From Chloroflexota bacterium (lineage in GTDB: Bacteria > Chloroflexota > UBA6077 > FW602-bin22 > JAMCVK01), in the NCBI GenBank assembly GCA_023475225.1, contig JAMCVK010000037.1:1-64000 (forward strand): DNA of 64,000 nt. Reading direction: 5' to 3'. The notes below the pieces were generated by a model, which saw only the letters and a program-made list of their open reading frames with translations, made no database searches and was not told the DNA's origin. This document shows, one piece after another, positions 51,852-61,579 of the stretch. Position numbers and translations under genes: made by a program. Within the stretch, counting starts at the first letter, position 1. Each line of letters starts with the position of its first letter.

Positions 51852-52721
51852 TTATTCCCGCTTTATGCGTGTCGTGTGCTGCTGACGTTCATCCCGCCGT
51901 GGCCAGAAGAGAGGAAGGGACTCGTAATAAGAGGGTGAGCGATAAAGTACACTTAAGACCTTCCGTAGTTTATCCTCATTGAGGTCTCGCACCAACCGTC
52001 CATTGTTAGCCAGAGAGATCGCCCCGCTCTCTTCCGAGACGATGATTGAGAGGGCATCGGTCTGTTCGGTTATGCCCACAGCGGCTCGGTGGCGTGTACC
52101 AAGCTGATAATTAACCGTATTTTCGGATAAGGGTAATACACAGCCAGCAGCCACGACCCGATCTCCCCGGATGATCACGGCGCCATCGTGTAGCGGTGAG
52201 TTGGGATAGAAAAGGGTCAGCAACAGCTCTGCTGATACAGTACCGTTGATCTCCACTCCGGTCTCAGTGTACTCCTGTAATCCTGTGCTCCGCTCCAGAA
52301 CGAGCAGGGCACCATAGCGTTGATCGGCCAGCTGCTGGCAGGCCCGGCTGACCTCATCGATAGATTTGGGGATAGCCAGTGCCCCCGGGATAGTGAAAGG
52401 ACGGTAGAATAGTCCTCGAAACCGTCCGATTCGTTCGACCGCCCTTCGCAGCTCAGGTTGGAAGATGATCAGTAAGGCGATGGAAAGAATGGGCAATGTA
52501 TTGCGCAGCAACCAGTTGAGCATAACCAGCTGAGGCAGACTGTTTACTATTAACACTGCCCCGAGCAGAAGAAATAAGCCATACAAGAGGGTCAGGGCGC
52601 TCGTTCCACGGAAAAGGCTGAGGACACCATATATGATTATGGCCACAAGCAGGATATCAATGACGCTCCAGACGCTCAGGCGCGCCAGTGTTGAGAAAAC
52701 GACCTGGATTAATTGAGGCAT
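51852..52721 (-). CDS. cdaA: Diadenylate cyclase CdaA
   Basis: The 289-residue protein has three membrane helices in the first 90 residues and a DAC domain with both catalytic motifs, LHDGAVII and GTRHRAAVG. It makes cyclic di-AMP from two ATP. Being 18 bases after argF and 4 before cdaR suggests an operon. c-di-AMP controls potassium and osmolyte balance in other bacteria. Confidence 0.95.
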   Translation of the reverse strand: MPQLIQVVFSTLARLSVWSVIDILLVAIIIYGVLSLFRGTSALTLLYGLFLLLGAVLIVNSLPQLVMLNWLLRNTLPILSIALLIIFQPELRRAVERIGRFRGLFYRPFTIPGALAIPKSIDEVSRACQQLADQRYGALLVLERSTGLQEYTETGVEINGTVSAELLLTLFYPNSPLHDGAVIIRGDRVVAAGCVLPLSENTVNYQLGTRHRAAVGITEQTDALSIIVSEESGAISLANNGRLVRDLNEDKLRKVLSVLYRSPSYYESLPLFWPRRDERQQHTTRIKRE

Positions 52722-52739
52722 GGTTTTCTACCTCGCCTC

Positions 52740-53663
52740 CTATGTGAGCAATAAAACCAAAAGCCCCTTCTGCGCATGCATTCTATTTTCTGCCTGGTCT
52801 AAAACGACCGAATGTGACCCATCCAGCACCGCATCGGTGATCTCCTCACCCCGATGGGCTGGCAGACAGTGCATGACAATGACTTCTCTGGCTGCCTTGC
52901 TGACCAGTCTCGTATCCACCTGATAGGGCTGGAAAACCTTGAGGCGCTCCCCTCGTTCCGCTTCCTTCCCCATGCTAGCCCATACATCAGTGTAGATTAC
53001 ATCAGCCCGTTGTACAGCCTCTGCTGGGTCGTGGGTAAAGCTTAATTTAGCCCCGCTTTCTACAGCTGCGGCCTTAGCCTTGGCCACTATATCTGGGTTG
53101 CATTCATAGCCCTTTGGTGAAGCTACCGTCATCGCCATGCCCAATTTTCCAGCACTCAACAAGAGGGAGTGGGCCACGTTGTTGCCATCGCCAACCCAGG
53201 CCAAACGCAAACCTTCTAGCTTTCCCTTTTTCTCGTAAATCGTCAGCAGGTCGCCCAGGGCCTGGCAAGGATGGCTCAAGTCGGAGAGACCATTGATTAC
53301 AGGTACACGGGAATACTCAGCCAACAATTCGATATCGCTATGCGCAAAAGTACGAGCCATAAGTGCATCTACATAACGACTCAGGACACGGGCCGCATCT
53401 GGTGTGCTTTCCCGTTGGCCCAGCTGTATCTCGTTGGGTGATAGATAAAGGGCATGGCCACCGAGCTGAAGCATACCCACTTCAAAGGAGACACGCGTTC
53501 GTAGCGAAGGTTTTTGAAAAATCATGCCGAGCGTCTTCCCGGCCAGGAGAGGGCGTGGCTTGCCTGCCCTCAGCTCCTCTTTTAACTGAAGGGAGACGTT
53601 CAAGATTTCCCAAATATCGGCGGCTGACAAATCGGCGATACTAACGAGATGTTTCACTTTCAT
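52740..53663 (-). CDS. argF: Ornithine carbamoyltransferase
   Basis: The 307-residue enzyme has the carbamoyl phosphate motif SLRTR near residue 55, HPCQALGD near 130, DVWASMG near 225 and the ornithine-binding HCLPAHRG near 265. It makes citrulline in arginine synthesis. No other arg gene is nearby. It leads the cdaA-cdaR run. The 5' region beyond 53663 holds the third repeat locus. Confidence 0.95.
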   Translation of the reverse strand: MKVKHLVSIADLSAADIWEILNVSLQLKEELRAGKPRPLLAGKTLGMIFQKPSLRTRVSFEVGMLQLGGHALYLSPNEIQLGQRESTPDAARVLSRYVDALMARTFAHSDIELLAEYSRVPVINGLSDLSHPCQALGDLLTIYEKKGKLEGLRLAWVGDGNNVAHSLLLSAGKLGMAMTVASPKGYECNPDIVAKAKAAAVESGAKLSFTHDPAEAVQRADVIYTDVWASMGKEAERGERLKVFQPYQVDTRLVSKAAREVIVMHCLPAHRGEEITDAVLDGSHSVVLDQAENRMHAQKGLLVLLLT

Positions 53664-53742
53664 CCTTATAAAGATTCGGTTAGGCGAGAGCGCCCAACCT
53701 CCTTAACCTCCTTACTATAAATGATACCCTCACCCCCTGTAT

Positions 53743-53890
53743 CCCCCTCTCCCGCTTCGCGGGAGAGGGGGAATTATAGGTCAGGGCGGAGCCCTAGGAC
53801 CCACCCAGAAGGGGTGATCCCCTTCTGGACTACCCCTGCTCCGGCGGGAGAGGGGGGATGATGGGCAGGGCGGAGCCCTGGGACCTTACA
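53743..53890. repeat. Hairpin repeat, locus 3
   Basis: Two units about 85 bp apart (GGGAGAGGGG at 53761 and 53846), with the same CAGGGC-GGA-GCCCTAGG hairpin and the GAAGGGG...CCCCTTC block as locus 2. It opens with a CCCCCTCTCCCGC/GCGGGAGAGGGGG hairpin at 53743-53771. It fills most of the 323-base gap between argF and the insertion sequence. No gene seen. Confidence 0.75.
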
Positions 53891-53986
53891 GGGATGCTCA
53901 GGACATGCCTCCGAAAGGCGTTGCCGAATCTTAGGCATAGTATACCATCCCTATCTGTCTGAGTCCAGGCTATTGGCCCATTACAT

Positions 53987-55284
53987 TAGTGTCCCACAAA
54001 TTCGCAGTAGCGTTCTTTTTATTCAGGCTTTTCTTAAAGGGACAAGGAATGGGGCTCACCTACTTGTGTTAGACCCTTCAGTCTGGTTAGAAAACACAAG
54101 GAGGAGAGCCCGAGATGAAGGTAGCACAAAAGATTTTGGAGTGCAACAGTGCTAAAGAGGTGATAGAGCTAGTAGATTCGAAAGGCAAAGGCTAATCTGA
54201 GGGCATGGAAAAGGAGATTGCTTGAGGAGGCTTGAGAAAACCTGGTAGATAAATACCATGGCCCCAAATGGCTAAAGATTAGGGAAAGAGAACCCACTCC
54301 CTGGGCATGTCTAAAATGTGGTTCACGGGAAAGTAATCAGATTAAGAGAAATGGACATCATCGACGCTGCCTGGTGGTTGCTGAAGGTGTCATCCACCTA
54401 AGAGTCCCCCAGCTTGAGTGTCTTGATTGCGGCAGAGTAGTAGCCTTAAATGCCCTTTTCCTCCCCAAAAGAAAGAGGTACTGGATAGAGCTAGATCGGA
54501 GAATCACTGAGCTTTATCTCTGCGGGGCTAGCTATCGCCAGATTAAGGCGATACTAGAGCGGGTGATGGAGTCAGACTGTGGGTTGATGGGCTTATGGCA
54601 GCGCTTCCCGAAGATGGCCAGGAGGGCTTCATCCCACCATTGGGATGAGCCACTAAAGGTTTTTATATCTTGATGAGGCTTATACCAAGGTAAAAGGAAA
54701 GCCTTACTGGAGTCTATTGGCTTTAGGGGAGGGCCAAGATGGCCAAAGGGCTTATCTTGGGGCTGTCTTATCCAGGGATAAAAGCGCAGCTTCCTGGGTG
54801 AGCCTCCTTGAGGCCTTAGGGGTCCCCGATAGTGGCAAGGGATTATTAGTTATCCACGATGGTGACCAGGCGATTGCTTCCGCCTTAAGTTTGGTCTTGC
54901 CTGAAGCCAAAAGCCGCCTATGTGTCTGGCCTGAGCTCCACAATATCTTCCTTAAGGCAAGGGAACTATTTCCTAACGATCGAGAAAAGATAAAGCAGGT
55001 TGTTCAAATCGCTAAAATGAGGCTGCAAACTGGAGGACCGAAGACGACATCGCCTTTGGAAAGGGGTATAAAGGAGTAGCGGAGACGGACTAGACCGATG
55101 GACGGCTTCAAGTCGGTTATGGGAGCGGCTAACTTCTTAAGGATCTGGCTGGCTAAGGAAAATGCTAGAATGGCGAAGGAAGACTGGCTTAAGGCGGTGG
55201 TAAACTAAAAAAGTTAGACTGAGAGGTTAACACAAGAGAGATGACCGGCTTCTTTAAGGAAAAGCCTGAATAAAGGATACACTA
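53987..55284. mobile_element. Degraded insertion sequence with long inverted repeats
   Basis: Left and right ends share inverted blocks: TTTATTCAGGCTTTTCTTAAAGG-type (54018-54040 with 55252-55274, one indel) and CTTGTGTTAGACC...CAGTCTGG (54063-54089 with 55213-55236). Outer ends TAGTGT (53987) and ACACTA (55279-55284) mark approximate borders, about 1.3 kb. The inner gene is a disrupted mutator-type transposase. The element abuts the promoter of the moa operon. Confidence 0.75.
54115..55208 (+). pseudogene. Transposase, mutator (IS256/ISLre2-like) type, broken
   Basis: Pieces of one transposase are spread over frames: an N-terminal zinc ribbon (CLKCGS...CLDCGR), then YLDEAYTKVKGK with the first catalytic Asp, IHDGDQAIASAL with the second, and SPLERGIKE...RRRTRPMDGF with the Glu. 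Several stops lie before 54374, a frameshift near 54670 splits LDEAY from the upstream part, and a TAG at 55077-55079 interrupts the C-terminus in frame. The element can no longer move by itself. Confidence 0.85.
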
Positions 55285-55301
55285 TCCAAAACTTCGTTGC
55301 C

Positions 55302-55331
55302 TTGACCAGGCCACAGTCAACGTGCTATATT
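55302..55331 (+). promoter_or_regulatory. Promoter of the moa operon
   Basis: TTGACC (55302-55307), an 18-bp spacer and TATATT (55326-55331), 18 bases beyond the insertion-sequence border. Transcription would start at about 55338, just before the riboswitch-like fold. Confidence 0.55.
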
Positions 55332-55345
55332 AGACCAGCACTTGT

Positions 55346-55490
55346 TTCTCCGAGCCGTTTGGCCTACAGGATTTCCCAGGGCCGGTGGCCACGTGGATGG
55401 CCTATACATCCCGCTGGTTCAGGGGGAAACGCCTGAGCCACCCATCTTCGGAAAGGAGAACGCTCGGCTAGAGCCGTATGATTGTTCGCT
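55346..55490 (+). promoter_or_regulatory. Probable molybdenum/tungsten cofactor (Moco) riboswitch
   Basis: The leader carries CTCCGAGCC, GGCCTACAGG, CCGGTGGCC, GGGGGAAACGCCTGAGCCA and GGAAAGGAGAACGCTCGG, with CCGAG at the 5' side pairing with CTCGG at the 3' side to close it. These blocks and their order agree with my recollection of the moco RNA motif (Rfam RF01055). An intrinsic terminator follows at once, and moaA and moaC are downstream. Together with the promoter and terminator this explains most of the 409-base stretch before 55694. Not computed against the covariance model. Confidence 0.7.
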
Positions 55491-55492
55491 GA

Positions 55493-55526
55493 GCAGCATC
55501 TCCTAGCAGGAAGATGCTGCTTTTTT
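55493..55526 (+). terminator. Intrinsic terminator of the riboswitch
   Basis: GCAGCATCT (55493-55501) pairs with AGATGCTGC (55512-55520) and is followed by TTTTTT (55521-55526): a textbook stem with U-tract. Its position right after the aptamer suggests ligand-controlled attenuation of the moa operon. Confidence 0.85.
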
Positions 55527-55693
55527 CATCAGGACCTGGAGTTGCCTGTGATTCCCTAACCCATCGGCTACATCGCCGGCTGGTGCGGAGCTCTGGTGGC
55601 CGATGGGGTGATTTTCTGCCAGGCGGTCGCCTGGTTTGGAATCAAAACCTGATCAACGGCGAGTGAGCCCGCCGCATCGCGGGGAGGGCATCA

Positions 55694-56437
55694 ATGAGGA
55701 TAGCAGCTATATCGGATATTCACGCTAACCTGAAGGCCTTAGAAGCAGTCCTGGACGACATCTATGCCCAGCAGGTGGATCAGGTCGTTGTTGCTGGAGA
55801 CCTCGCTTTTGGTGGTCCGGAGCCGTCGGCTGTCCTTGAGCGCCTGCTGGACTTGCCTTGCCCCATCGTCCAGGGGAACACGGATGCTGTGGTGAGCAGT
55901 CCGGACCTGGAACAGCGCGCCGCTGGGCATAAGGGCTTAGTTGTGCTGCAGTGTCTTTGGGCCCAGCAACAGCTGGAACCGAAACAGAGGCGATTTCTGG
56001 CCGAACTGCCCTTGCAATGTACGATTGCTGGGCCGGAGGGAACAAGCCTGTTGGTAGTGCATGCTACCCCCCGCGACCAGTCTGAGAACATCTTTCCTGA
56101 TACGCCGGAGGAGGTGGTGCGGGAAGCCCTAGCGGGAGCCGACTCGCCGCTGATCGTGTGTGGACACGTGCACCTTCCCTTTGTGCGTCCCATAAATGGG
56201 CGATTATGGGTGAACGTCGGCAGCGTTGGTAGGCCGTTTGACGGTGATCTCAGGGCTGGATATGGGCTATTGACCTATGAAAACCACTCCTGGAAGGTGG
56301 AACATCGTCGGGTAGCGTATGATGTTGAAGCCACCGTGGAGGCGATTCTCAGGCGTGACATGCCCGGTAAGGAAATAATCGTAGAGAGTATCCGTAAGGG
56401 ATTGCCACCACATTCCTGGATGATCAACCAGCCGTAG
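55694..56437 (+). CDS. YfcE-type metallophosphoesterase
   Basis: The 247-residue calcineurin-like phosphoesterase has ISDIHANLKALEAV, GDLAFGG, GNTD and CGHVHLPF metal-binding motifs in the usual order. It hydrolyses phosphodiesters or phosphomonoesters; the substrate is not known. GGGGAGGG precedes ATG 55694. As first gene of the riboswitch-led operon, 10 bases before moaA, it may act on a phosphate metabolite connected with cofactor synthesis, but that is only context. Confidence 0.86.
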   Translation: MRIAAISDIHANLKALEAVLDDIYAQQVDQVVVAGDLAFGGPEPSAVLERLLDLPCPIVQGNTDAVVSSPDLEQRAAGHKGLVVLQCLWAQQQLEPKQRRFLAELPLQCTIAGPEGTSLLVVHATPRDQSENIFPDTPEEVVREALAGADSPLIVCGHVHLPFVRPINGRLWVNVGSVGRPFDGDLRAGYGLLTYENHSWKVEHRRVAYDVEATVEAILRRDMPGKEIIVESIRKGLPPHSWMINQP

Positions 56438-56447
56438 AGGAACTGCT

Positions 56448-57464
56448 ATGACCTGTTTACGTGATGGCTTCAATCGGCCCATCTCTTACCTGCGCATCTC
56501 GGTGACCGATCGCTGTAACTTCCGCTGCCTTTATTGCATGCCCCTGGAGGGAATAGCCAGTCTATCCCACGCTGAGATCCTCAGTTATGAGGAGATGGCT
56601 GCGATCGTGCGGGCAGCGGCCGAGCTGGGCATCCGCAAGGTCCGCTTAACTGGCGGTGAACCACTGGTGAGACTTGGTCTGACCAATTTTATTGCTATGT
56701 TAAGGGCCATGCCGGGAATTGATGACCTCTCCTTGACTACTAACGGTTTCTTGCTCAGCCGCTACGCCGCTGACTTGAAGAGAGCCGGACTTAAACGCAT
56801 CAACGTCAGTTTGGATACATTGAGACCCGATCGCTTCCAGCAGATCACCCGGCTCGGCCGACTGGAAGAGGTGCTCAAGGGCATCGAGACTGCCCAAGCG
56901 GTGGGGCTGCAGCCGCTGAAGATTAACACCGTGGTCATCGATGGTTTCAACGCTGATGAGCTGATCGACATCGCCACGCTCACCATCGAGAGAAATTGGC
57001 ACATCCGCTTTATCGAGTTGATGCCGGTGGGAGGCACAGCGGACTGGGCCCAGGAGAGATACATCCCCCTGGACGAGATAAAGCGGCGGATAGAGGAGGC
57101 CTTGGGTCACCTGGAGCCGCACCATCCGGCGACCAACACTGGAAACGAGCCGAGGTTCAATCTTGATGGCCCAGCCCGTTACTACCGCCTGCCGAGGGCC
57201 AAAGGCACGATCGGTTTCATTAGCCCCATCAGCTGTCAATTCTGTGCTCAATGCAATCGTCTTCGCTTGACGGCCGACGGTCGCCTCCGTCCCTGCCTGC
57301 TGAGTGAGCAAGAGGTTGACTTGCGTAGTCCCCTCCGCCAGGGGGCCACCATAGACGATATCAAACAACTGATCAGGCAGGCTGCTCAGATGAAACCGTT
57401 GGGGCATCGCTTGAACGAACGCGTTGTCCCTGAGGATCGTTCAATGTACCAGATTGGAGGCTGA
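56448..57464 (+). CDS. moaA: GTP 3',8-cyclase MoaA
   Basis: The 338-residue radical SAM enzyme has the N-terminal cluster CNFRCLYC (C23, C27, C30) and the C-terminal cluster [16 protein letters not shown]...C near residue 264. It begins molybdenum cofactor synthesis from GTP. The usual C-terminal GG of MoaA is present (QIGG). It is co-transcribed with moaC, five bases downstream. Confidence 0.96.
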   Translation: MTCLRDGFNRPISYLRISVTDRCNFRCLYCMPLEGIASLSHAEILSYEEMAAIVRAAAELGIRKVRLTGGEPLVRLGLTNFIAMLRAMPGIDDLSLTTNGFLLSRYAADLKRAGLKRINVSLDTLRPDRFQQITRLGRLEEVLKGIETAQAVGLQPLKINTVVIDGFNADELIDIATLTIERNWHIRFIELMPVGGTADWAQERYIPLDEIKRRIEEALGHLEPHHPATNTGNEPRFNLDGPARYYRLPRAKGTIGFISPISCQFCAQCNRLRLTADGRLRPCLLSEQEVDLRSPLRQGATIDDIKQLIRQAAQMKPLGHRLNERVVPEDRSMYQIGG

Positions 57465-57468
57465 CGGA

Positions 57469-57972
57469 ATGAGCAAGGGTGAGCGGGCGGATGGTTTGAC
57501 CCATCTCGATACTACAGGCCGGCCGCGTATGGTAGACGTCAGTGAAAAGCCCGACACGCTGCGGGTGGCTACAGCGGTAGGGGAGATCGCCATGCAGCCG
57601 GCCACATTGACAGCGATCAAGGAAGGGAAGACGAAGAAGGGCGATGTCCTGGCCACCGCTCAACTGGCCGCCGTGATGGCCGCAAAGAGAGCCTGGGAGA
57701 TGATCCCCCTGTGTCACCCACTGCTTCTCACCTCGGTTGAGGTGGGCTTCGAGATCGACGAGGAGAGCAGTACGGTCGAGATCACTGCCACAGTGAAGAC
57801 CAGCGGAAAAACGGGTGTGGAGATGGAAGCCTTGACTGCGGTGAGCGTAGGCGCACTGACAATCTACGATATGTGTAAAGCTATCGATCGCTCTATGGTG
57901 ATCGGCAACATCCGCCTGATACGTAAGAGTGGCGGACGAAGCGGCGACCTCGTCCTGGAGGGAGCCGGGTAA
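57469..57972 (+). CDS. moaC: Cyclic pyranopterin monophosphate synthase MoaC
   Basis: The 167-residue protein has [26 protein letters not shown] and [21 protein letters not shown], conserved in MoaC. It makes cyclic pyranopterin from MoaA's product. ATG 57469 lies 8 bases after TTGGAGG; an upstream in-frame start at 57424 would overlap moaA and is unlikely. MoaD, MoaE and MoeA are not in the window unless the fused carrier-E1 at 20688 serves as MoaD/MoeB. Confidence 0.95.
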   Translation: MSKGERADGLTHLDTTGRPRMVDVSEKPDTLRVATAVGEIAMQPATLTAIKEGKTKKGDVLATAQLAAVMAAKRAWEMIPLCHPLLLTSVEVGFEIDEESSTVEITATVKTSGKTGVEMEALTAVSVGALTIYDMCKAIDRSMVIGNIRLIRKSGGRSGDLVLEGAG

Positions 57973-57973
57973 T

Positions 57974-60900
57974 GTGGTGAGACTGCGGCGCTATTGGCCC
58001 GACTTACGGTCGTTGGCTCTCCTTCTGGTCCTGATCCTTGTATTCTATCGCCAGACAGCTCTTTCGCCGCGTATCCTCATCGGTTACGACATCTTCACCT
58101 ACTTCTATCCGAACGAGGCCTACGCCGCCGAAAGGCTACACAGCGGTCAATTGCCCCTGTGGAACCCCTATCTGTTCACGGGCGTGCCCTTTTTAGCTAA
58201 CATCCAGACAGGGATATTCTATCCACTGAATCTGCTCTTCCTCTTATTTTTTGTGCCTCGGGCCTACGTCTACTCGGTAGTCCTCCACGTCTTTCTGGCT
58301 GGTTGTTTTATGTATCTTTTCGCCAGAGTTTCGCTGCACCTGCAGCGCTGGGCTGCTTTTCTCGCCGCTGTCGTCCTCATGTTCGGTGGCTTCACCTCTT
58401 CCCTGGTCGGACACCTCAACCAGTTACAGGCGGCAACCTGGCTTCCTCTCCTTTTTCTCCTCACTGATCTAACCTATCGGGAGCGACGTCCCCTCCTGGC
58501 CTTGGCCACTGGAGCGGTGCTTGCCCTGCAATTGCTGGCCGGGCACATGCAGGAATCCTATTTGACCCTCTGCGCCTTAAGCGGATTGGTGCTTTTCTAC
58601 GGGGGGAAGGCCCTCTGGGGGGGATACCACCCCTCACACAGTGAGGAAAACAGTGGGGAACATCCCCAGTCCGCTGCTAGAGAGGGTGTCTTGCCTTTGG
58701 GCGAGCATCTCCGGGGGAAGGAATCCAGGACGGATCGATGGCGAACAGCGCTCGGTTCGGTGATCAGTAAGGAGATAAGCGGCCTTGCTCTGGTCGGTGT
58801 GAGCCTGCTCCTGGGATTTGGCTTGGCCGCTGTACAGCTCTGGCCGACCTATGAGCTGGCCAACCTTTCCATCCGGGCCGGGGGACTAACCTATAAGGAA
58901 GCGGTTTCCTTTTCCTTACCTCCCTGGCTGATCCTTAAGAGCCTACTGCCACCTGTCTTCGATGCACCCATCTTCAGCGAATATTGGGGCTACGTCGGCG
59001 TCTGTGGACTCATCCTGGCCGCATTGGCAGTAGTCATGAGGCCACGGGACAAGCACGTGCTCTTCTTCGCTCTGCTGGCTTTGCTCTCTCTTTTCCTGGC
59101 CTTGGGACAGTTCAATCCTCTCTATCCCTATCTCTACAAGATCTTGCCTGGGCTCGCCCTCTTCCGAGTGCCCGCTCGTTGGCTCTTTCTGTACACCTTC
59201 GCCATGGCCGCATTAGCTGGAATCGCCCTGCATATCCTCCTGGAAGGGACTCCATCTGCACGGTTGGGCTGGCCCGGTCGTGCTCATCCGGCTGTTAGAG
59301 TCATTCTGCGGCTGGCCATCCTAGGGGCATTGGCACTCTTGCCCATACTGGCCTACGTAGCCTTACGCTTGCCCTACCCGTTGGAGACGCCATCGGCCCC
59401 GACGGCCATCGTCTGGCTGGTCAGTGGTGCCTCTGCCTTGCTCCTCATCATCTGGGCCCTCTCGACCCCAGCCAGCCGTCTGGCCATAGGGGCGCTGGTC
59501 TGTCTACTCTATGGTGAGTTGCTCCTCAGCAGCCAGAATCTTGATCTGAATCGCCCTAACCTCCCGGAAGCCTACTCTTCCCTTCGTCCGGCTGTCGCTC
59601 ATCTTTTAGCTGATCCCGGCATCTACCGCGTCCTCCCTTTGAGCGATAACACCTTCGACCCGGGTGACCTGAGAGAGCAAAGGGGGATGTTGAATGCTGT
59701 GCTCTCACCCCAGGCTGTCTATGACTACATCGTTGCTCTGAAACAAAAGGAGACGCTGATGCCTAACCTTCCCCTACGCTATCACATCGCCAGCATCGAT
59801 GGCTATGACGGCGGGGTTTTACCTTTGGAACGCTATGTGGCCTTCAAACGTCTTTTCCCCCTTTCCCGAAAGGATGCTCCTGATGCCCGTCTGCGGGAAC
59901 AGCTGGAGACGATACCGGATCCCTCTCTCTTGGGCTGGCTCAATGTGAAATACATCCTGATGGATCGGCTGCGTGATGTTTGGGCGGATGGCGTCTATTA
60001 CGACCTGGCGCTCAGGCGAACTGTTGGGCCAGCTGGAACCAGGGATCTGACACTCGAGCACCTACCAGATTTTGAGACCACCTCCATCGGGCTGGTCTCC
60101 TACCTCAGCGGAGCATCAGGTTTGCCCGATGGCACCACGGTGGCCACCATTTCGGTGACTGATAGCGACGGAAAGGTATATACCGCACCGTTACAGGCCG
60201 GGGTGCAAACGGCTGAGGGCAGGTACAATGCCACGGTCGGGCATCGACCAGCACGGCGGGTGATGGCTCCGACGAACGATCCCCAGGTCTGGGACTATCA
60301 GTCCCAGATCCCCCTGCTCAAGCCTATCTTCCCCAAACGGCTCACCATCTCCTCCGTGGCTGCCACAGCCGACCTTCACCTGAGGGGGATCAGCCTCATC
60401 GATGATAGGACGGGGGCCAGCCGGCCCGTTGTTCTCGATAATTTTCTGCGCATCGTCCACCTGGGAGACGTCAAGATCTATCGGAACCTGGCTGCTTTGC
60501 CTCGCGCCTTCCTTGTGCCTGAGGTCGAGCTGGTCAGCAATGATGCTGCGGCCTTAGATTGGCTGCGCCGTCCCACCTTTCGACCCCGGGAACAGGCCGT
60601 GATCGTTCAGGACGATTGGCCGGGAGGCGACCAAAACCTATCCGGGGCTGGGACTGATCAAGCGACCGTAGATATTCTGGAGTATTCGCCCGAAAGAATC
60701 GTCTTGCATATGAGGTCGGCACACGCGGGGGTGCTCGTTCTGACCGACTCTTACTACCCAGGTTGGCGAGCCTGGGTCGATGGACATGAGCAGCGTATCA
60801 TGCGGGTCGATTACCTCTTTAGGGGGCTTGTGTTGAAAGACGGTGAACACACGGTCGAATTTCGCTACGAGCCCCGCCCCCTTTTAATAGGACTCCTTCT

Positions 60901-60985
60901 CAGCCTGTGTACCTTGGCTCTGGCCCTAATCTGGGTTATAATATCTATCGTCCTGCCGAAGGCAGCACCGTTTAGGAGGTTATAA
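57974..60985 (+). CDS. YfhO-family large membrane protein
   Basis: The roughly 1003-residue protein has about a dozen membrane helices in the first 560 residues, a large exported domain, and a C-terminal LTDSYYPGWRAWVDG segment followed by a last helix, which is the YfhO signature. YfhO proteins take part in cell-wall or lipid glycan glycosylation. GTG 57974 (or 57977) is preferred, directly after moaC. Residues around 220-255 form a hydrophilic insertion coded by two small hairpins (58632-58646, 58654-58668). Confidence 0.85.
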   Translation: MVRLRRYWPDLRSLALLLVLILVFYRQTALSPRILIGYDIFTYFYPNEAYAAERLHSGQLPLWNPYLFTGVPFLANIQTGIFYPLNLLFLLFFVPRAYVYSVVLHVFLAGCFMYLFARVSLHLQRWAAFLAAVVLMFGGFTSSLVGHLNQLQAATWLPLLFLLTDLTYRERRPLLALATGAVLALQLLAGHMQESYLTLCALSGLVLFYGGKALWGGYHPSHSEENSGEHPQSAAREGVLPLGEHLRGKESRTDRWRTALGSVISKEISGLALVGVSLLLGFGLAAVQLWPTYELANLSIRAGGLTYKEAVSFSLPPWLILKSLLPPVFDAPIFSEYWGYVGVCGLILAALAVVMRPRDKHVLFFALLALLSLFLALGQFNPLYPYLYKILPGLALFRVPARWLFLYTFAMAALAGIALHILLEGTPSARLGWPGRAHPAVRVILRLAILGALALLPILAYVALRLPYPLETPSAPTAIVWLVSGASALLLIIWALSTPASRLAIGALVCLLYGELLLSSQNLDLNRPNLPEAYSSLRPAVAHLLADPGIYRVLPLSDNTFDPGDLREQRGMLNAVLSPQAVYDYIVALKQKETLMPNLPLRYHIASIDGYDGGVLPLERYVAFKRLFPLSRKDAPDARLREQLETIPDPSLLGWLNVKYILMDRLRDVWADGVYYDLALRRTVGPAGTRDLTLEHLPDFETTSIGLVSYLSGASGLPDGTTVATISVTDSDGKVYTAPLQAGVQTAEGRYNATVGHRPARRVMAPTNDPQVWDYQSQIPLLKPIFPKRLTISSVAATADLHLRGISLIDDRTGASRPVVLDNFLRIVHLGDVKIYRNLAALPRAFLVPEVELVSNDAAALDWLRRPTFRPREQAVIVQDDWPGGDQNLSGAGTDQATVDILEYSPERIVLHMRSAHAGVLVLTDSYYPGWRAWVDGHEQRIMRVDYLFRGLVLKDGEHTVEFRYEPRPLLIGLLLSLCTLALALIWVIISIVLPKAAPFRRL

Positions 60986-61536
60986 TGAACCTGTTCAACC
61001 GCATCGTCGTGGTGATTCTCTTACTCCTTCTCATCGTCCTCGCTCTCGGGACGGCCCTGGCACCAGCCCCACTGGCCACGATCATCGCCGAACAGTGTCT
61101 GGCCGCAGCCCAGTTGGCCGCACGACTAACCGTTTTCGGACAGATCATCCTGGCTGTTTTGGCTTTGGCCATCACCGCCGTCTGTCTATTTCTGCTTTTC
61201 CTGGAGCTGCGACGGGAGCGACCAACGACCGTGGTCCTGGCTCAGGTGTCTGGCAGCCAGGCTGAGATTACTCTGGATTCAGTGGCCCAGCGGCTCAAGC
61301 ATGAGATTGAATCTGTGGCCGGCGTACGGCAAGCGACACCATTTGTCACCAGCAAGCGACGGAGCGTCGATGTCCGCCTTGTGGTATTGACCGAACCGGA
61401 TGGCGATGTGCCGGCTTTAGCTGGACAAATCAGTCAGCTGGGGCGGGATACCGTAGGGAAGATGGGGGTCAGGCTGGGCAAGCTACAGGCACAGTTTAAG
61501 CACGCTGCCTATACGCCGGGTTCGCCGACGACGTAG
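60985..61536 (+). CDS. AmaP-like (alkaline shock response anchor) membrane protein
   Basis: The 183-residue protein has two membrane helices (about residues 6-28 and 50-72) and a C-terminal Asp23-like domain (ITLDSVAQRLKHEIESVAGV). This is the AmaP layout, which anchors Asp23-type proteins to the membrane. Its start overlaps the stop of the YfhO-like gene (TAATG). No Asp23 gene is nearby. AmaP assignment is by topology and the domain resemblance. Confidence 0.7.
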   Translation: MNLFNRIVVVILLLLLIVLALGTALAPAPLATIIAEQCLAAAQLAARLTVFGQIILAVLALAITAVCLFLLFLELRRERPTTVVLAQVSGSQAEITLDSVAQRLKHEIESVAGVRQATPFVTSKRRSVDVRLVVLTEPDGDVPALAGQISQLGRDTVGKMGVRLGKLQAQFKHAAYTPGSPTT

Positions 61537-61579
61537 CGCCGACCCTTCTCTTCAAATGCCTGCGTAGCGGAGAAGGAGG

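Noticed and set aside
54374-55079. Two separate genes of about 100 and 120 residues
   Set aside because: They are pieces of one transposase in different frames, inside an element with inverted repeats.
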